DNA of 64,000 bases from Allolobophora icterica (GCA_963556255.1 OY744605.1:84953021-85017020), one strand, 5' to 3'. Positions 23,611 through 35,365 are shown, counted from the stretch's first letter. A program made the numbers and translations. The notes: generated by a model not told the origin, from the sequence alone.

Positions 23611-24878
23611 TTTAATATTCGTGTTTGTCAATTAACAGGTAGACAGGAGACAAACAGACAGACTGACAGAAAGAACGCAAGAGCAATGCCAGAAGCCGAT
23701 GCCGACACAGATCACAACCTAGTCACAATGAACCTTAGCAACCTCCCAGTAATCCGAGAATTCTTTTCAGAGCGTGAAGAAAGCCATAATGGTTTGGATT
23801 GAGAGGATTTCTCGAATTCTTATCGGACAAAAATGCTGAAGCTAAAATGAATGGAATGTATTGAAGAGCTGAAGCAATTAATGAATAAATTATTTCTAAA
23901 ATTTTAACGACTTTTAAGGGATGAAATGCCGTTGACATTGATATGAAATTTGGTTCACAGTTCTTGCAGTTGATACTATCCAGACTAACTGAACCAAAGA
24001 AAAATGACGATAATATTTTTATTGTCTAAAAACAGATTTAAGACATTGCTAGAGATCATGAAAGCCTATTGTCATGGAAAATGAATATTCATATTACGCG
24101 CTCTTTACACACCTTTTTAATTGAGATTTTAAACTTCATATATACGTACAATCTATTTCTGTTATAATTTCGATTTTCTTCCAGAAAAAGCCCTTTATGT
24201 TAACAATTGATGCAGAATATCAACGGTCCTATCAAATAGCTGACATATTCAGTAATTGTTTTGTTATTTAATATCATCTTACCATGCAGCATAAACTGTT
24301 GTAACAGGATATGCAAAAAATCGTAGCATCGTGAATTTTAATCTTTACACGTGTAACGACAGATCGAGTGATAAAATTCTGTTCTAAAAACAGAAAAGAT
24401 TGAAAATTAACATACTGAGAAAATATATAAAGTATGTGACATACTCCCGGCAAAGAAATGAAAAATAAAGGTTAAAATAAAAGATGGAAAGAGGAAAACA
24501 AGAGAAAATGGACAAAACGAACGGAGAAAACGAAAAATATGGTACTCTCGTTACTGAAATAAATACCAACGTGCATAGCACAGTTACTTCCATCGCCATT
24601 GCCTAGCGGCGGCGATACAAGAAAATTGCCATCTGAATGAGAGAAGAAATGAAGGAAGAAAATATTACACATCATTAGAGAATATCAAAACGCAATTACA
24701 AAGACTATAAATTTAAAGGTTGCTAAAGGTTGTCATATGACATAAAAGGCCGTTGACTTCAATTTGAAAGTGGATATAGTATTTTTACTGTTCTCTTTTC
24801 ATAAATAATATTCCTTCGTTCATTTGTTCGTCATGCAAATGGTAATCCTCTTGTATCGCCATCGACCGACAGTAATAT

Positions 24879-27857
24879 GGTAGTCCAGCAGCTTTGCTAT
24901 TATTAGCAAAATCTATTATTTTGGTAGTCCAGCAGCTTTGCTATTATTAGCAAAATCTATTATTTTGGTAGTCCAGCAGCTTTGCTATTATTAGCAAAAT
25001 CTATTATTTTGGTAGTCCAGCAGCTTTGCTATTATTAGCAAAATCTATTATTTTGGTAGTCCAGCAGCTTTGCTATTATTAGCAAAATCTATTATTTTGG
25101 TAGTCCAGCAGCTTTGCTATTATTAGCAAAATCTATTATTTTGGTAGTCCAGCAGCTTTGCTATTATTAGCAAAATCTATTATTTTGGTAGTCCAGCAGC
25201 TTTGCTATTATTAGCAAAATCTATTATTTTGGTAGTCCAGCAGCTTTGCTATTATTAGCAAAATCTATTATTTTGGTAGTCCAGCAGCTTTGCTATTATT
25301 AGCAAAATCTATTATTTTGGTAGTCCAGCAGCTTTGCTATTATTAGCAAAATCTATTATTTTGGTAGTCCAGCAGCTTTGCTATTATTAGCAAAATCTAT
25401 TATTTTGGTAGTCCAGCAGCTTTGCTATTATTAGCAAAATCTATTATTTTGGTAGTCCAGCAGCTTTGCTATTATTAGCAAAATCTATTATTTTGGTAGT
25501 CCAGCAGCTTTGCTATTATTAGCAAAATCTATTATTTTGGTAGTCCAGCAGCTTTGCTATTATTAGCAAAATCTATTATTTTGGTAGTCCAGCAGCTTTG
25601 CTATTATTAGCAAAATCTATTATTTTGGTAGTCCAGCAGCTTTGCTATTATTAGCAAAATCTATTATTTTGGTAGTCCAGCAGCTTTGCTATTATTAGCA
25701 AAATCTATTATTTTGGTAGTCCAGCAGCTTTGCTATTATTAGCAAAATCTATTATTTTGGTAGTCCAGCAGCTTTGCTATTATTAGCAAAATCTATTATT
25801 TTGGTAGTCCAGCAGCTTTGCTATTATTAGCAAAATCTATTATTTTGGTAGTCCAGCAGCTTTGCTATTATTAGCAAAATCTATTATTTTGGTAGTCCAG
25901 CAGCTTTGCTATTATTAGCAAAATCTATTATTTTGGTAGTCCAGCAGCTTTGCTATTATTAGCAAAATCTATTATTTTGGTAGTCCAGCAGCTTTGCTAT
26001 TATTAGCAAAATCTATTATTTTGGTAGTCCAGCAGCTTTGCTATTATTAGCAAAATCTATTATTTTGGTAGTCCAGCAGCTTTGCTATTATTAGCAAAAT
26101 CTATTATTTTGGTAGTCCAGCAGCTTTGCTATTATTAGCAAAATCTATTATTTTGGTAGTCCAGCAGCTTTGCTATTATTAGCAAAATCTATTATTTTGG
26201 TAGTCCAGCAGCTTTGCTATTATTAGCAAAATCTATTATTTTGGTAGTCCAGCAGCTTTGCTATTATTAGCAAAATCTATTATTTTGGTAGTCCAGCAGC
26301 TTTGCTATTATTAGCAAAATCTATTATTTTGGTAGTCCAGCAGCTTTGCTATTATTAGCAAAATCTATTATTTTGGTAGTCCAGCAGCTTTGCTATTATT
26401 AGCAAAATCTATTATTTTGGTAGTCCAGCAGCTTTGCTATTATTAGCAAAATCTATTATTTTGGTAGTCCAGCAGCTTTGCTATTATTAGCAAAATCTAT
26501 TATTTTGGTAGTCCAGCAGCTTTGCTATTATTAGCAAAATCTATTATTTTGGTAGTCCAGCAGCTTTGCTATTATTAGCAAAATCTATTATTTTGGTAGT
26601 CCAGCAGCTTTGCTATTATTAGCAAAATCTATTATTTTGGTAGTCCAGCAGCTTTGCTATTATTAGCAAAATCTATTATTTTGGTAGTCCAGCAGCTTTG
26701 CTATTATTAGCAAAATCTATTATTTTGGTAGTCCAGCAGCTTTGCTATTATTAGCAAAATCTATTATTTTGGTAGTCCAGCAGCTTTGCTATTATTAGCA
26801 AAATCTATTATTTTGGTAGTCCAGCAGCTTTGCTATTATTAGCAAAATCTATTATTTTGGTAGTCCAGCAGCTTTGCTATTATTAGCAAAATCTATTATT
26901 TTGGTAGTCCAGCAGCTTTGCTATTATTAGCAAAATCTATTATTTTGGTAGTCCAGCAGCTTTGCTATTATTAGCAAAATCTATTATTTTGGTAGTCCAG
27001 CAGCTTTGCTATTATTAGCAAAATCTATTATTTTGGTAGTCCAGCAGCTTTGCTATTATTAGCAAAATCTATTATTTTGGTAGTCCAGCAGCTTTGCTAT
27101 TATTAGCAAAATCTATTATTTTGGTAGTCCAGCAGCTTTGCTATTATTAGCAAAATCTATTATTTTGGTAGTCCAGCAGCTTTGCTATTATTAGCAAAAT
27201 CTATTATTTTGGTAGTCCAGCAGCTTTGCTATTATTAGCAAAATCTATTATTTTGGTAGTCCAGCAGCTTTGCTATTATTAGCAAAATCTATTATTTTGG
27301 TAGTCCAGCAGCTTTGCTATTATTAGCAAAATCTATTATTTTGGTAGTCCAGCAGCTTTGCTATTATTAGCAAAATCTATTATTTTGGTAGTCCAGCAGC
27401 TTTGCTATTATTAGCAAAATCTATTATTTTGGTAGTCCAGCAGCTTTGCTATTATTAGCAAAATCTATTATTTTGGTAGTCCATCAGCTTTGCTATTATT
27501 AGCAAAATCTATTATTTTGGTAGTCCAGCAGCTTTGCTATTATTAGCAAAATCTATTATTTTGGTAGTCCAGCAGCTTTGCTATTATTAGCAAAATCTAT
27601 TATTTTGGTAGTCCAGCAGCTTTGCTATTATTAGCAAAATCTATTATTTTGGTAGTCCAGCAGCTTTGCTATTATTAGCAAAATCTATTATTTTGGTAGT
27701 CCAGCAGCTTTGCTATTATTAGCAAAATCTATTATTTTGGTAGTCCAGCAGCTTTGCTATTATTAGCAAAATCTATTATTTTGGTAGTCCAGCAGCTTTG
27801 CTATTATTAGCAAAATCTATTATTTTGGTAGTCCAGCAGGTTTGCTATTATTAGTAA
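24879..27857. repeat. 44-bp satellite array, about 67.7 copies
   Basis: The unit starts GGTAGTCCAGCAGCTTTGCT. Starts at 24879, 24923 and so on to 27827 are exactly 44 bp apart, giving 67 full units plus a partial one. I noticed only one internal variant (CCATCAGC at about 27481) before decay in the last unit. Each unit holds a perfect 7-bp inverted repeat, TTTGCTA-TTAT-TAGCAAA. There are no spacers and no ORF. Confidence 0.98.
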
Positions 27858-28184
27858 ACCTTGACATACATTAAGAACTGCCACCGAGTGTACGGCTGCT
27901 TTATGAAAATAATTAGTTTAATTGAGAACGTAAGTAATTATTTGATGTCTTCCTTGCAACATTCCAACGACTTTCTATGAAATCAAAAGCAGTTTACATC
28001 GATAGGGAAAATGTTTCGCAGTTCTCGCTGTAGATAATAACAAGAAAGACTGAGAAAACGAAGAGCAGTCACTTACACACCTTTTCTAAGTGTTACCATT
28101 TCCGATAAATTAAAGTAGACGACGTAGCAACGGTTAATGGATCTTTGTCTCCGACAATCTCTAGCAATTCACTGGGGAAGCCAT

Positions 28185-28432
28185 GACTATTTAGTGTCAC
28201 CTACTTCCTTTTCTTAGTCTCGGCATATGAAGCCAGATAGCCAGACCTCATCCTCGCCGTCTGATATTCCCACTGACAGTGTACGGTCGTTGTACTCATT
28301 GTAGGCGTGTCAGATAGGGGCGCAGGCAGAAAAGAAATTTCGAACCAAATTGCTGCCGTGGTCGGGATCTGAACCGCCGATCTCTCGATTGACAGACCAA
28401 CAAGCTAACCACTCCGCTATCGAATACCCTCT
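28185..28432 (-). mobile_element. tRNA-derived SINE, second family
   Basis: On the minus strand TAGCGGAGTGGTTAGC (A-box-like) and GGCGGTTCAGATCCCG (B-box-like) are spaced as in a tRNA. About 180 bp of unrelated body follow. It differs from the 28728 family. Confidence 0.65.
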
Positions 28433-28727
28433 GAATCCATGCAAAATGACTAATTACATTTAGCGTAAGAGAAACAGTTAAACGATTTGCATATGATCAA
28501 AAGACAGAAAGCAGCTGTATAACCTTTATGGCTTATGTCTTTTTGCTATATCAATTGCAACACTCGTGTATATGCAGTGCTTAAATCATAATTTCAAAAT
28601 GTGATATGTGGGAGAAACAATATTCGCTATGTCTCAGCATAGTATTGGGTTCAACATCAAACTCAGGAACATGTGCATTATTAGCATATTTTCATTCATC
28701 TATGTTATTATGTTCCCGCTTGAATTA

Positions 28728-28960
28728 AGGGGGGGAGGAGGGATAGAATAGTGGTAACACTCACGGCCAGGAGAGCAGCAGGATCGCCGCAGTACGCGGT
28801 TCGAATCCCACAACCCCCCTCGGGCGGGCGCCTTGCATGGCTGCCATAACGATTGTTTAGTTAAGATATTGGTAATTGTACTGTCATGTCTCAATGTAAT
28901 CTTACTGCGTTTGTCGATTTGAATTAATAAAGAAAAGATTATATTATTATTATTATATTA
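28728..28960 (+). mobile_element. tRNA-derived SINE, best-preserved copy of family 1
   Basis: TAGAATAGTGG (from about 28744) and GGTTCGAATCCC (28798-28809) fit the A and B boxes of Pol III internal promoters. The body has GGCGCCTTGCATGGCTGCCA and ends GAATTAATAAAG plus an ATT-rich tail. Related copies are 10788 (minus), 12075 (minus), 18145, 20761 and 44830 (minus). Confidence 0.8.
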
Positions 28961-29560
28961 TTATAAGTGATACCGCTAGCTAGAAAAAATTAAAATATTG
29001 TTTTTTAAGCAATAAACGTTTGTTGCGTTTATCCACAAGATGACCAATGCACTGTTTTTTTTTACCTTTTCCTCCTATTTTGTTTAAATGACAAGAATTG
29101 GGTTGATGTAGGGTCGTCATAAATGACCCTTGTTGCAATGAGACGTCGTTGAACAGTGAGTAGAATTTTAGACTATTTGGATACCTTTTACATTTTGATT
29201 TACGATTATTATATATCATGCATGTTCTTACTTCGTGTAATTCGTAGTGACTTAAGAATTAAAATATATTCGTCTATTGGAACTCAGCCAATGCTAATTA
29301 TGTATTTCTAACTCGTAATCGTAATCTTCAGAGCTCCCTGTCTTTCAGATTTTCCTGCGTTGACGATCGTGACTCTGACAGTGGCATCTACATGTAGGCC
29401 TACCACGAGTGGATTAAACTGCCAGGGTCGTTTCGCAAAACAGGTGAACTGGAAGATCGCTTTGATCAGCTATTTCTCAGCTGATATCCTTCGCTTTGAG
29501 ACGGTTATGATCTGTATGGTTAAAGTAATCGTAAACTTGTAATTACTAAAGAGCTACTCA

Positions 29561-29611
29561 AAAGCTAATCTCAAAGCACCAACTCATTCACGAACGTTGA
29601 CGCAACGCTCG
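29561..29611. repeat. Perfect inverted repeat around a CAAAGCACCAACTCATTC arm
   Basis: CAAAGCACCAACTCATTCACG is answered by CGTGAATGAGTTGGTGCTTTG after a short AACGTTGACGCAACG loop. The duplicate at 46553-46603 keeps the structure with one arm change (GTTTGTGC). This is one of the longest hairpins in the window. Confidence 0.9.
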
Positions 29612-29687
29612 TGAATGAGTTGGTGCTTTGAGCTTAACTTTTGTATTAGAGATCGATGTCCGTTGGAGATCCGAGTCCTGTTGCCAG

Positions 29688-29713
29688 AGAGAGAGAGAGA
29701 GAAATAGAGAGAA

Positions 29714-29762
<49 letters not shown>

Positions 29763-29890
29763 TACAGACAGACAGACAGACACACAGACAGACAGACAGA
29801 CACACAGACAGACAGACAGACAGACACACAGACAGACACACAGACAGACAGACACACACACACACAGACACACAGACACCCAGAGAGAGA
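29688..29890. repeat. (GA)n/(CAGA)n/(CACA)n microsatellite
   Basis: GA units, then CAGA, then mixed CAGA/CACA units. The duplicate copy (46666-47075) is about twice as long, so the tract has expanded since duplication. Confidence 0.95.
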
Positions 29891-30436
29891 CAGAGGCAGA
29901 GCAGTTGTTAGAAGTAAAGAAGCTGTATCGCTTTTCCTACCCTTCGGACTTTCAAGGATTGGCAGCTGCAAAACACAACAGTGGTGAGTTTATATATGAA
30001 ACTTTTCCATCTGAAGTTTAGCCACATATATAGGAGAATTCGGTTATGGGCGTCAAAGTAACAACTGCACAAACAGCATGGGTAATTAACACTTTAACTA
30101 CGAGACTTTTCTAAAAGCCACTGGGACACAATGCAGCTAGTCAGTCGTTAGTGTTAAACTACGCAGGTTGCTAACATAGGTGATCGTTTAAACTGTTCAG
30201 ATAGCTAACATAATTTTTTATTTGAATGTCGGTTTCATTTACTAGCAAATTATACATGAAAGTGATGCTTAGTTGAAGTACTTCTAAAACTAGTTTTCAA
30301 GACAAGACTAGTGTTGACAAACCACATCCAGTATTCAAACAACGTTTTCAAAGACAGATCTTCAATTAAAATCATTTTAAACAGAAGCAGACCGACACAC
30401 GTGCTATGTCAGATAATAAACATTAAAAATCATTGA

Positions 30437-30472
30437 TATTTATAATATCGTACGAACACGATTTAAAGGTGT
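30437..30472 (-). promoter_or_regulatory. PSE/TATA-like module
   Basis: ACACCTTTAAATCGTG, then TATAAATATC at +28 on the minus strand. The counterpart is 47263-47298. Confidence 0.55.
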
Positions 30473-31047
30473 CTAATCTATCACTGTTGTTGATTAGCGA
30501 CATCATGCGACTGACACGTCATTTACCTCCACATACATTTTGTTCATGATTTATTGCATTTAAGACACCATGTTTCTGAACAATATCTTGCCAAAATGTA
30601 TGAACAATATCTTGCCAAAATATCTCAATTTCTAGTCATAAATTTTCATTCGCTCGTTAACATGATGAACTGCAGTTCTGGATAATATGATAAATGTGGG
30701 TATACAGGAAGAGATGATAAATTCACAGTTGCAAAGCAGCAAACAGACAAATAGACAGAGAGACAAGTAAACCTTGCACATCACCAGGTATTGAGTTGTT
30801 TTGAAACGTAACAAAATCGATTAGTTTTAATTGACTAAGTAAACAGATTCATAAGCTAAAGAAATAACTAATTATTAGAGCTTAATCAAAAGTAAGAGAA
30901 TATATAGTGAGTTATGTTGGGTTGTCATGTAAGGTCTTAGTTGCCATGATATTCTTTGACAGCAAACAGATATATTAGGAACTTTTAGACACCTTTAAAT
31001 TATATAAGTAGCTAAAGCGTTCTTTTCAATCGATTTTTCAATGTTAG

Positions 31048-31084
31048 ACACCTTTTAAATTATGATTAAGAATGCTATATATAA
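31048..31084 (+). promoter_or_regulatory. PSE/TATA-like module
   Basis: GACACCTTTTAAATTATG, then TATATATAAGGC at +28. Its duplicate at 47874 is identical through both boxes. Confidence 0.65.
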
Positions 31085-31577
31085 GGCATTTACCCGATTC
31101 TGTGTATTTACCTGTTTCATTTCTTTCAACATAATTATGTAGGACAGCTGTTGTCGATGTCAATGGCTATAGCAGCCATAAAAACACTACAACCGTTACT
31201 CAGATATGGCGAAATTCCTGAGAATTCGTTTTTAGGGTTTTGCTATCAACCTCAATAATCTCTGATGTCATAATATGTCGTTGAACTGTTGAATCAACCG
31301 TAAACTGGTTTAAAGTAAATTGAAAATTTAGACAGAACCTAAAAAGTAAGATTCGGTCAAGATAGGCTAAGGATAATGCGTTGAGACAGCATTGATTAAT
31401 ACGTGAACAGGTCACAGCAGACCTAAAATGATAACACAAAGTCGTGGGCTGAATTTTACATTGGGGTAGTTGTTGACGGTGACAATAGACAGAAGCAGAT
31501 GAAACAATATCTGTCGTGGTGCATTCAGTGATCGGCCCAATGAAGACTTAAGATATGACAATATAGGAACTTTTCGG

Positions 31578-31613
31578 GCACCTTTATAATTATTATTTCT
31601 GATGCTATATATA
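31578..31613 (+). promoter_or_regulatory. PSE/TATA-like module
   Basis: GCACCTTTATAATTATT, then TATATATACAG at +28. The duplicate at 48403 restores ACACC. A LINE-tail 'Y' copy starts about 40 bp downstream. Confidence 0.55.
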
Positions 31614-31651
31614 CAGCAAGGCAATATATTTGCGGAAATCCGCCACTGCTC

Positions 31652-31762
31652 GTACTCTCGCATTGCCAGTTCCAAGCCTGGATAAAGGAGGAGGGCGACG
31701 TTAATGATCTTTGTTATCACACAGTGTCGTTTAACTGAAACTACTACTACTACTACTACTTT
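31652..31762 (+). repeat. LINE 3'-tail 'Y' copy with (CTA)n end
   Basis: TGCTCGTACTCTCGCATTGC leads to GGATAAAGGAGGAGGGCGAC and ATGATCTTTGTTATCACACA, then seven CTA units. The paralogue at 48475 has instead about 15 CTG and several CTA units. Confidence 0.65.
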
Positions 31763-32012
31763 GGGGAAGAGACATGGCTCTCAACAGAATCATTGTGAAT
31801 CTATGATTGCGCCACAGTGTTGGAGTGGAGAGGCTAATACACTGGAGAGATTAATATATAATATAATCTTCCATGAACGCTGAAGAAACCAGTTAGAAAG
31901 AAGATACGCAATGGTCGCTCCCTCATTCAATCTGTGATACGAGTTTCTCCTTTCTTACGCTTCCATTCCGTAAGCGGTTGAGGACCATTCTCTTCGACGG
32001 TGGTCTTGTGTA

Positions 32013-32195
32013 CAGGGGCGTCTAACCCATCCCCCTAAGTCACTGGAGCAACTTCCCCTTTCCCCCTTCTTCTTCCCCTTCCCCTTCCTTCCCCCCCCCC
32101 CCACATATGGTGGCACATACACTGACAGATCTCTTCCCCCCCTATTTCTTGGATGGAGCATTTGCTCCAAGGTTTCTATGGTGTAGACGCCTCTG
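32013..32195. mobile_element. hAT-like MITE, 183 bp, with paralogous empty site
   Basis: Ends CAGGGGCGTCTA and TAGACGCCTCTG are inverted, flanked by perfect CTTGTGTA repeats (32005-32012 and 32196-32203). The duplicate copy at about 48892 reads straight through (CTTGCGTAGTCAG). That is the pre-insertion site. Confidence 0.93.
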
Positions 32196-32404
32196 CTTGT
32201 GTAGTCAGGTTGGGAGAACCACTGATGAGTGTTCTTGAAGTGGCACGATTTAAACAAGTACTTACAACTGCATTTACAATCCGCTGAAGATTCTGTTAGC
32301 TGACTACACCAGTTTCTATTTCAAAATGATGCTGTCTTTACACAAAACTAATTAACAGAGTACGATAAGCCACAGATTAAAACACAAGTTAAATGAAATT
32401 TAGG

Positions 32405-32440
32405 TATTTATAGGGAGAGGAGATACTTATATAAAGGTGT
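32405..32440 (-). promoter_or_regulatory. PSE/TATA-like module
   Basis: ACACCTTTATATAAG, then TATAAATACC at +28 on the minus strand. The counterpart is 49087-49122. Confidence 0.5.
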
Positions 32441-33211
32441 AGAAGCTCCGCTGCTTCACTCTAATGAATCTATCTCTTTTGAAAGGAAATAATTTCCAAG
32501 ACATAGGGAAGCGAAATATTTCTTTAGGCGAAGTTAATTTTCAGGGCTAATATTAATTTAAACATGCAAATTTCAAATTTTTGAAGCGACACCTTCTGGC
32601 TACAGCAGACGTTGACATTCATTGTAAAATGGTGTAATTATGACACGCCTATTGGAATGATGGATGGTTTAACGACATCTTATGCCAACAAATGTCGTTG
32701 ACGTCAACGTAAATTATATTTTGGCTTAACCCTCGGGCTACCAAGGGCGGGTGGTTACCACCCCCCCCCTACGTTTTTCTGGAAAAACTTTTTTTTGCAC
32801 ATGGAATATAATTTTGAAATTTTAGGTAGCTGTAGGGGGTCCATTTGCGCAAATTTTGAGGTAAAAGTCATGATGATATCCCACGCCATAAAAAAGTTAT
32901 ACCCGATATAGCCTAGGTACCACTTATGAAATCAGGAATTTCTCTCGTCAGCTGTTAGCTGTTGTCGACTATAAAGGTATTCATTATTCTTTCTGGAAGA
33001 GAAACAACTATGCCATTCTTTAGAGGGAATTTAGGGTTATATTTACTTGCTTAGTTATTTGTCTTTTGATAACCGGAAGTGATCATAATGAATAATAATA
33101 CGCTTTTTCAGTGTGAAAATCACTGATGCAATATCACAACGTAAACCGATATGGTTGGGTATGGGGAAGGGCTATAAACAGTTGAAGCAGAATACTAACA
33201 GAGTAAAGTAG

Positions 33212-33298
33212 TGCTGTGAAGTGTTCAAGAAGCCGGTTTGCAGGAAGCATTCGCACAAAACAATGAAAGTAACTTGCAACAACTGCAAGGACCACTGA
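33212..33298 (+). pseudogene. piggyBac transposase C-terminal Cys-rich remnant
   Basis: The plus frame reads CCEVFKKPVCRKHSHKTMKV, then TCNNCKDH and a stop. The Cys/His spacing fits the C-terminal zinc-binding domain of piggyBac-like transposases. The catalytic core is missing, so the element needs a transposase in trans. Confidence 0.65.
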
Positions 33299-33572
33299 CG
33301 TATTTGACTGCCGGGAAAAATTACATAATTTCTTGTTTCATGTTGATATAGCTGCACACCTTTAGGTTTTGCCTGTAACTAAAACAGACTTTGGAATAGT
33401 TTGTATTGTTGAAAATTAAGCCTCATTATATTTATTATATTTAGAATATTCTTGGATACATAGTTCATTTTCAAAACCCACATCATTTATATATTTTTGT
33501 CCAGGTATTTACGTAACAATCGTAATTGTCTATGGGCATATATATATACACACACATATACCGGTAATAATG

Positions 33573-33670
<98 letters not shown>

Positions 33671-33671
33671 T
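33573..33671. repeat. (TA)n microsatellite
   Basis: About 98 bp of almost pure TA with one GTA variant, inside the piggyBac derivative. Confidence 0.97.
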
Positions 33672-33977
33672 CAGTCTTGCGTGTCGATGTAGGGCCTTAC
33701 GTCATAATATTAATTGATCAACAGTACAAATTGTGTGCGATAATATCAGATATCGTTAAATGGACCGGTGCCTTTGTTAAAAACTATATAATTTCGAGAT
33801 GCATTCATATATTTTACAACTAAATATACCATTCTTTTCAGAAATGAATGCTGAATCAAATGCTGTATTACATGATATGATATCTTAAACCAAACACGAA
33901 ATTCCGGGGGGGGGGTGGTAACCACCCCCCCCTTGGTAGCCGATGTCGCAAAAAAACCTTGGTAGCCTGAGGGTTAA

Positions 33978-34900
33978 TGCAGCGCTACACAATATTATTA
34001 CTAAATGCGTCATTTTCAGCGACATGCGTATTAAACAAAATTTCCACAATAATAACGTTTTCAGTACGTAATATAAATGTGCGTAACTAGAGTTACATGC
34101 ACAGGAGAACTATTTGTGTCTAGTATTAACGGAAATAGTATAATGGTTCTCGAGACAGTGATATGTATATGTTATTTCTTGGTTTTGGGGAAAGTATTGA
34201 GTCGGAAGGAATTGTCTAGAAAGAACCTAGGAATAGATGATTCTTAGATCCATAAGTTTAATTCATTCATTGGTTTGGCGACACCAGTCCTTGCGACATG
34301 CACATATTAGTAGGAGAAAGGATCATAGCTATCCAAACACAGCCTAGCTTTCGTGGACGTATAATTTGTGTTTTTGCGCTTATGGTTGTTGGAGCTGTTT
34401 TGATAGAAAAACAAACTCAAAGACAATAACAAGTAAAATCGCGTAAGAAAAGAGACGACTTGACTCGAAGTGTCTTAACAGAGCCTAATATTCAATTTAG
34501 TTTCGAGTATTTGGCGACATCTTGTGGCAGCCAATGCCGTTGACGTTGTCTGTGTTACATCCAGTGCTGCAGGTATGAATAAATATGCATTTTGAAATTT
34601 TGACCGGCGATTAAGTGGCAATTGCCACATCTCATAGCGAAATCTTTATGCAATGCTAGGCTATTAAATATGCAACTTAAGCGACGGACGAGATTGAGGA
34701 TATTCAACGGAAAAGATTCATAGCTGTCTAAACAGAGCCTAGGTTCCGTAAACGTATTTTGTGTTTTGCGTTTAGCGACATCTTATGATTGAAAGAAAAG
34801 CAACCCAGCGACAATAAAGAATAAATTGCGTCAGAAAAACACAATATGACTTGAAGCGTCTAAAGAGAGTTAAGTTAAGGCCCAATTACCTGACAATCAA
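33978..34900. other. Non-coding interval, duplicated relatives only
   Basis: No gene seen. It starts with the end of duplication B. From about 34660 it resembles 9250-9480 (ATTCATAGCT..., then GAAAGAAA.CAACCCAGCGAC). It also holds an X-repeat core on the minus strand near 34512. Confidence 0.5.
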
Positions 34901-34925
34901 AAAGTATTTGAGTTCCAACCATTTT

Positions 34926-35093
34926 AAAATACCTTTCCACTCGTGTGTCTTCGGTTCGTGAATCGTATGTTACATGGCCCTTGTCAACTAGCAATTGGAT
35001 GGATCCAGAGTTTAACGACATCTTATAGCAACAAAGGCTGTTGACGTCGACAGAAATTAGTTTGGCATATTACAGCATATTACTAGCAATTGA
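34926..35093 (-). ncRNA. Candidate short RNA gene B, interrupted by repeat X
   Basis: The minus strand has the start block CAATTGCTAGT 20 bp after the TATA box of 35106-35141. The 85-bp X insert comes next. After the repeated CAATTGCTAGT there is a variable stretch and the shared GAACCGAAGACACACGAG ... GGTATTTT end. Without the insert the RNA would be about 70 nt. I infer that this copy is disrupted. Confidence 0.4.
34997..35081 (-). mobile_element. Repeat X insertion with 10-bp target duplication
   Basis: ACTAGCAATT flanks the insert at 34987-34996 and 35082-35091. The insert carries the X core (minus strand GTCGACGTCAACAGCCTTTG, then TATAAGATGTCGTTAAAC). This copy shows that X moves as a discrete unit. 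The transposition mechanism is not clear. Confidence 0.8.
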
Positions 35094-35105
35094 ATCGAAA
35101 TGCAG

Positions 35106-35141
35106 TTTATATAGGACCATATACCGTAGATTAAAAGGTGT
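35106..35141 (-). promoter_or_regulatory. PSE/TATA-like module of candidate RNA gene B
   Basis: ACACCTTTTAATCTACGG, then TATATAAACTG at +28 on the minus strand. Confidence 0.55.
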
Positions 35142-35328
35142 GTAACAAGATAATGACATTTCGCCCTAAACGACGAACACTTTGATTATAATTGTCTTAC
35201 TTTAAATGGTTCTGACGTTACTAATTAATAGTTTCCATGAAATCAGTTGCATGGCAAGAAAATAAGAAACTCCACAGTTAATGCACGCTCAATACTAGAA
35301 ATCTCCACATGATATTAATCTTGTTGCC

Positions 35329-35365
35329 ACACCTTTTAACCGCTTTCAGACTATGCCATAAAAAA
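35329..35365 (+). promoter_or_regulatory. PSE/TATA-like module, variant subfamily
   Basis: ACACCTTTTAACCGC, then CATAAAAAAGG at +28 (weak TATA). AGATTTCGTTAAACGTTGG follows about 65 bp on. Confidence 0.4.

Larger units (their letters stand above)
32730..33973. mobile_element. piggyBac deletion derivative, 1244 bp, with paralogous empty site
   Basis: TTAA (32726-32729) borders CCCTCGGGCTACCAAGG. The right end CCTTGGTAGCCTGAGGG borders TTAA (33974-33977). GGTGGTTACCACC-type subterminal palindromes lie near both ends. The duplicate copy at about 49404 reads TTTTGGTTTAATGCAGCGC with a single TTAA, the empty site. A TA microsatellite (33573-33671) lies inside. Confidence 0.95.
29330..34120 (+). 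repeat. Segmental duplication B, copy 1
   Basis: It aligns with 46326-49545. Shared landmarks include the GATCGTGACTCTGACAGTGG block, the GA/CAGA microsatellite, GGCAGCTGCAAA, three TATA modules and the TGCAGCGCTACACAA end. Copy 1 additionally holds about 350 bp near 30055-30410, a MITE (32013-32195) and a piggyBac derivative (32730-33973). Confidence 0.88.

Noticed and set aside
24879..27857. CRISPR array
   Set aside because: The 44-bp units are directly contiguous with no unique spacers, and the context is animal nuclear DNA. It is a satellite.
28371..28432. Functional tRNA gene on the minus strand
   Set aside because: A- and B-box-like motifs exist, but the acceptor and anticodon arms do not pair well and unrelated sequence follows, as in a SINE.
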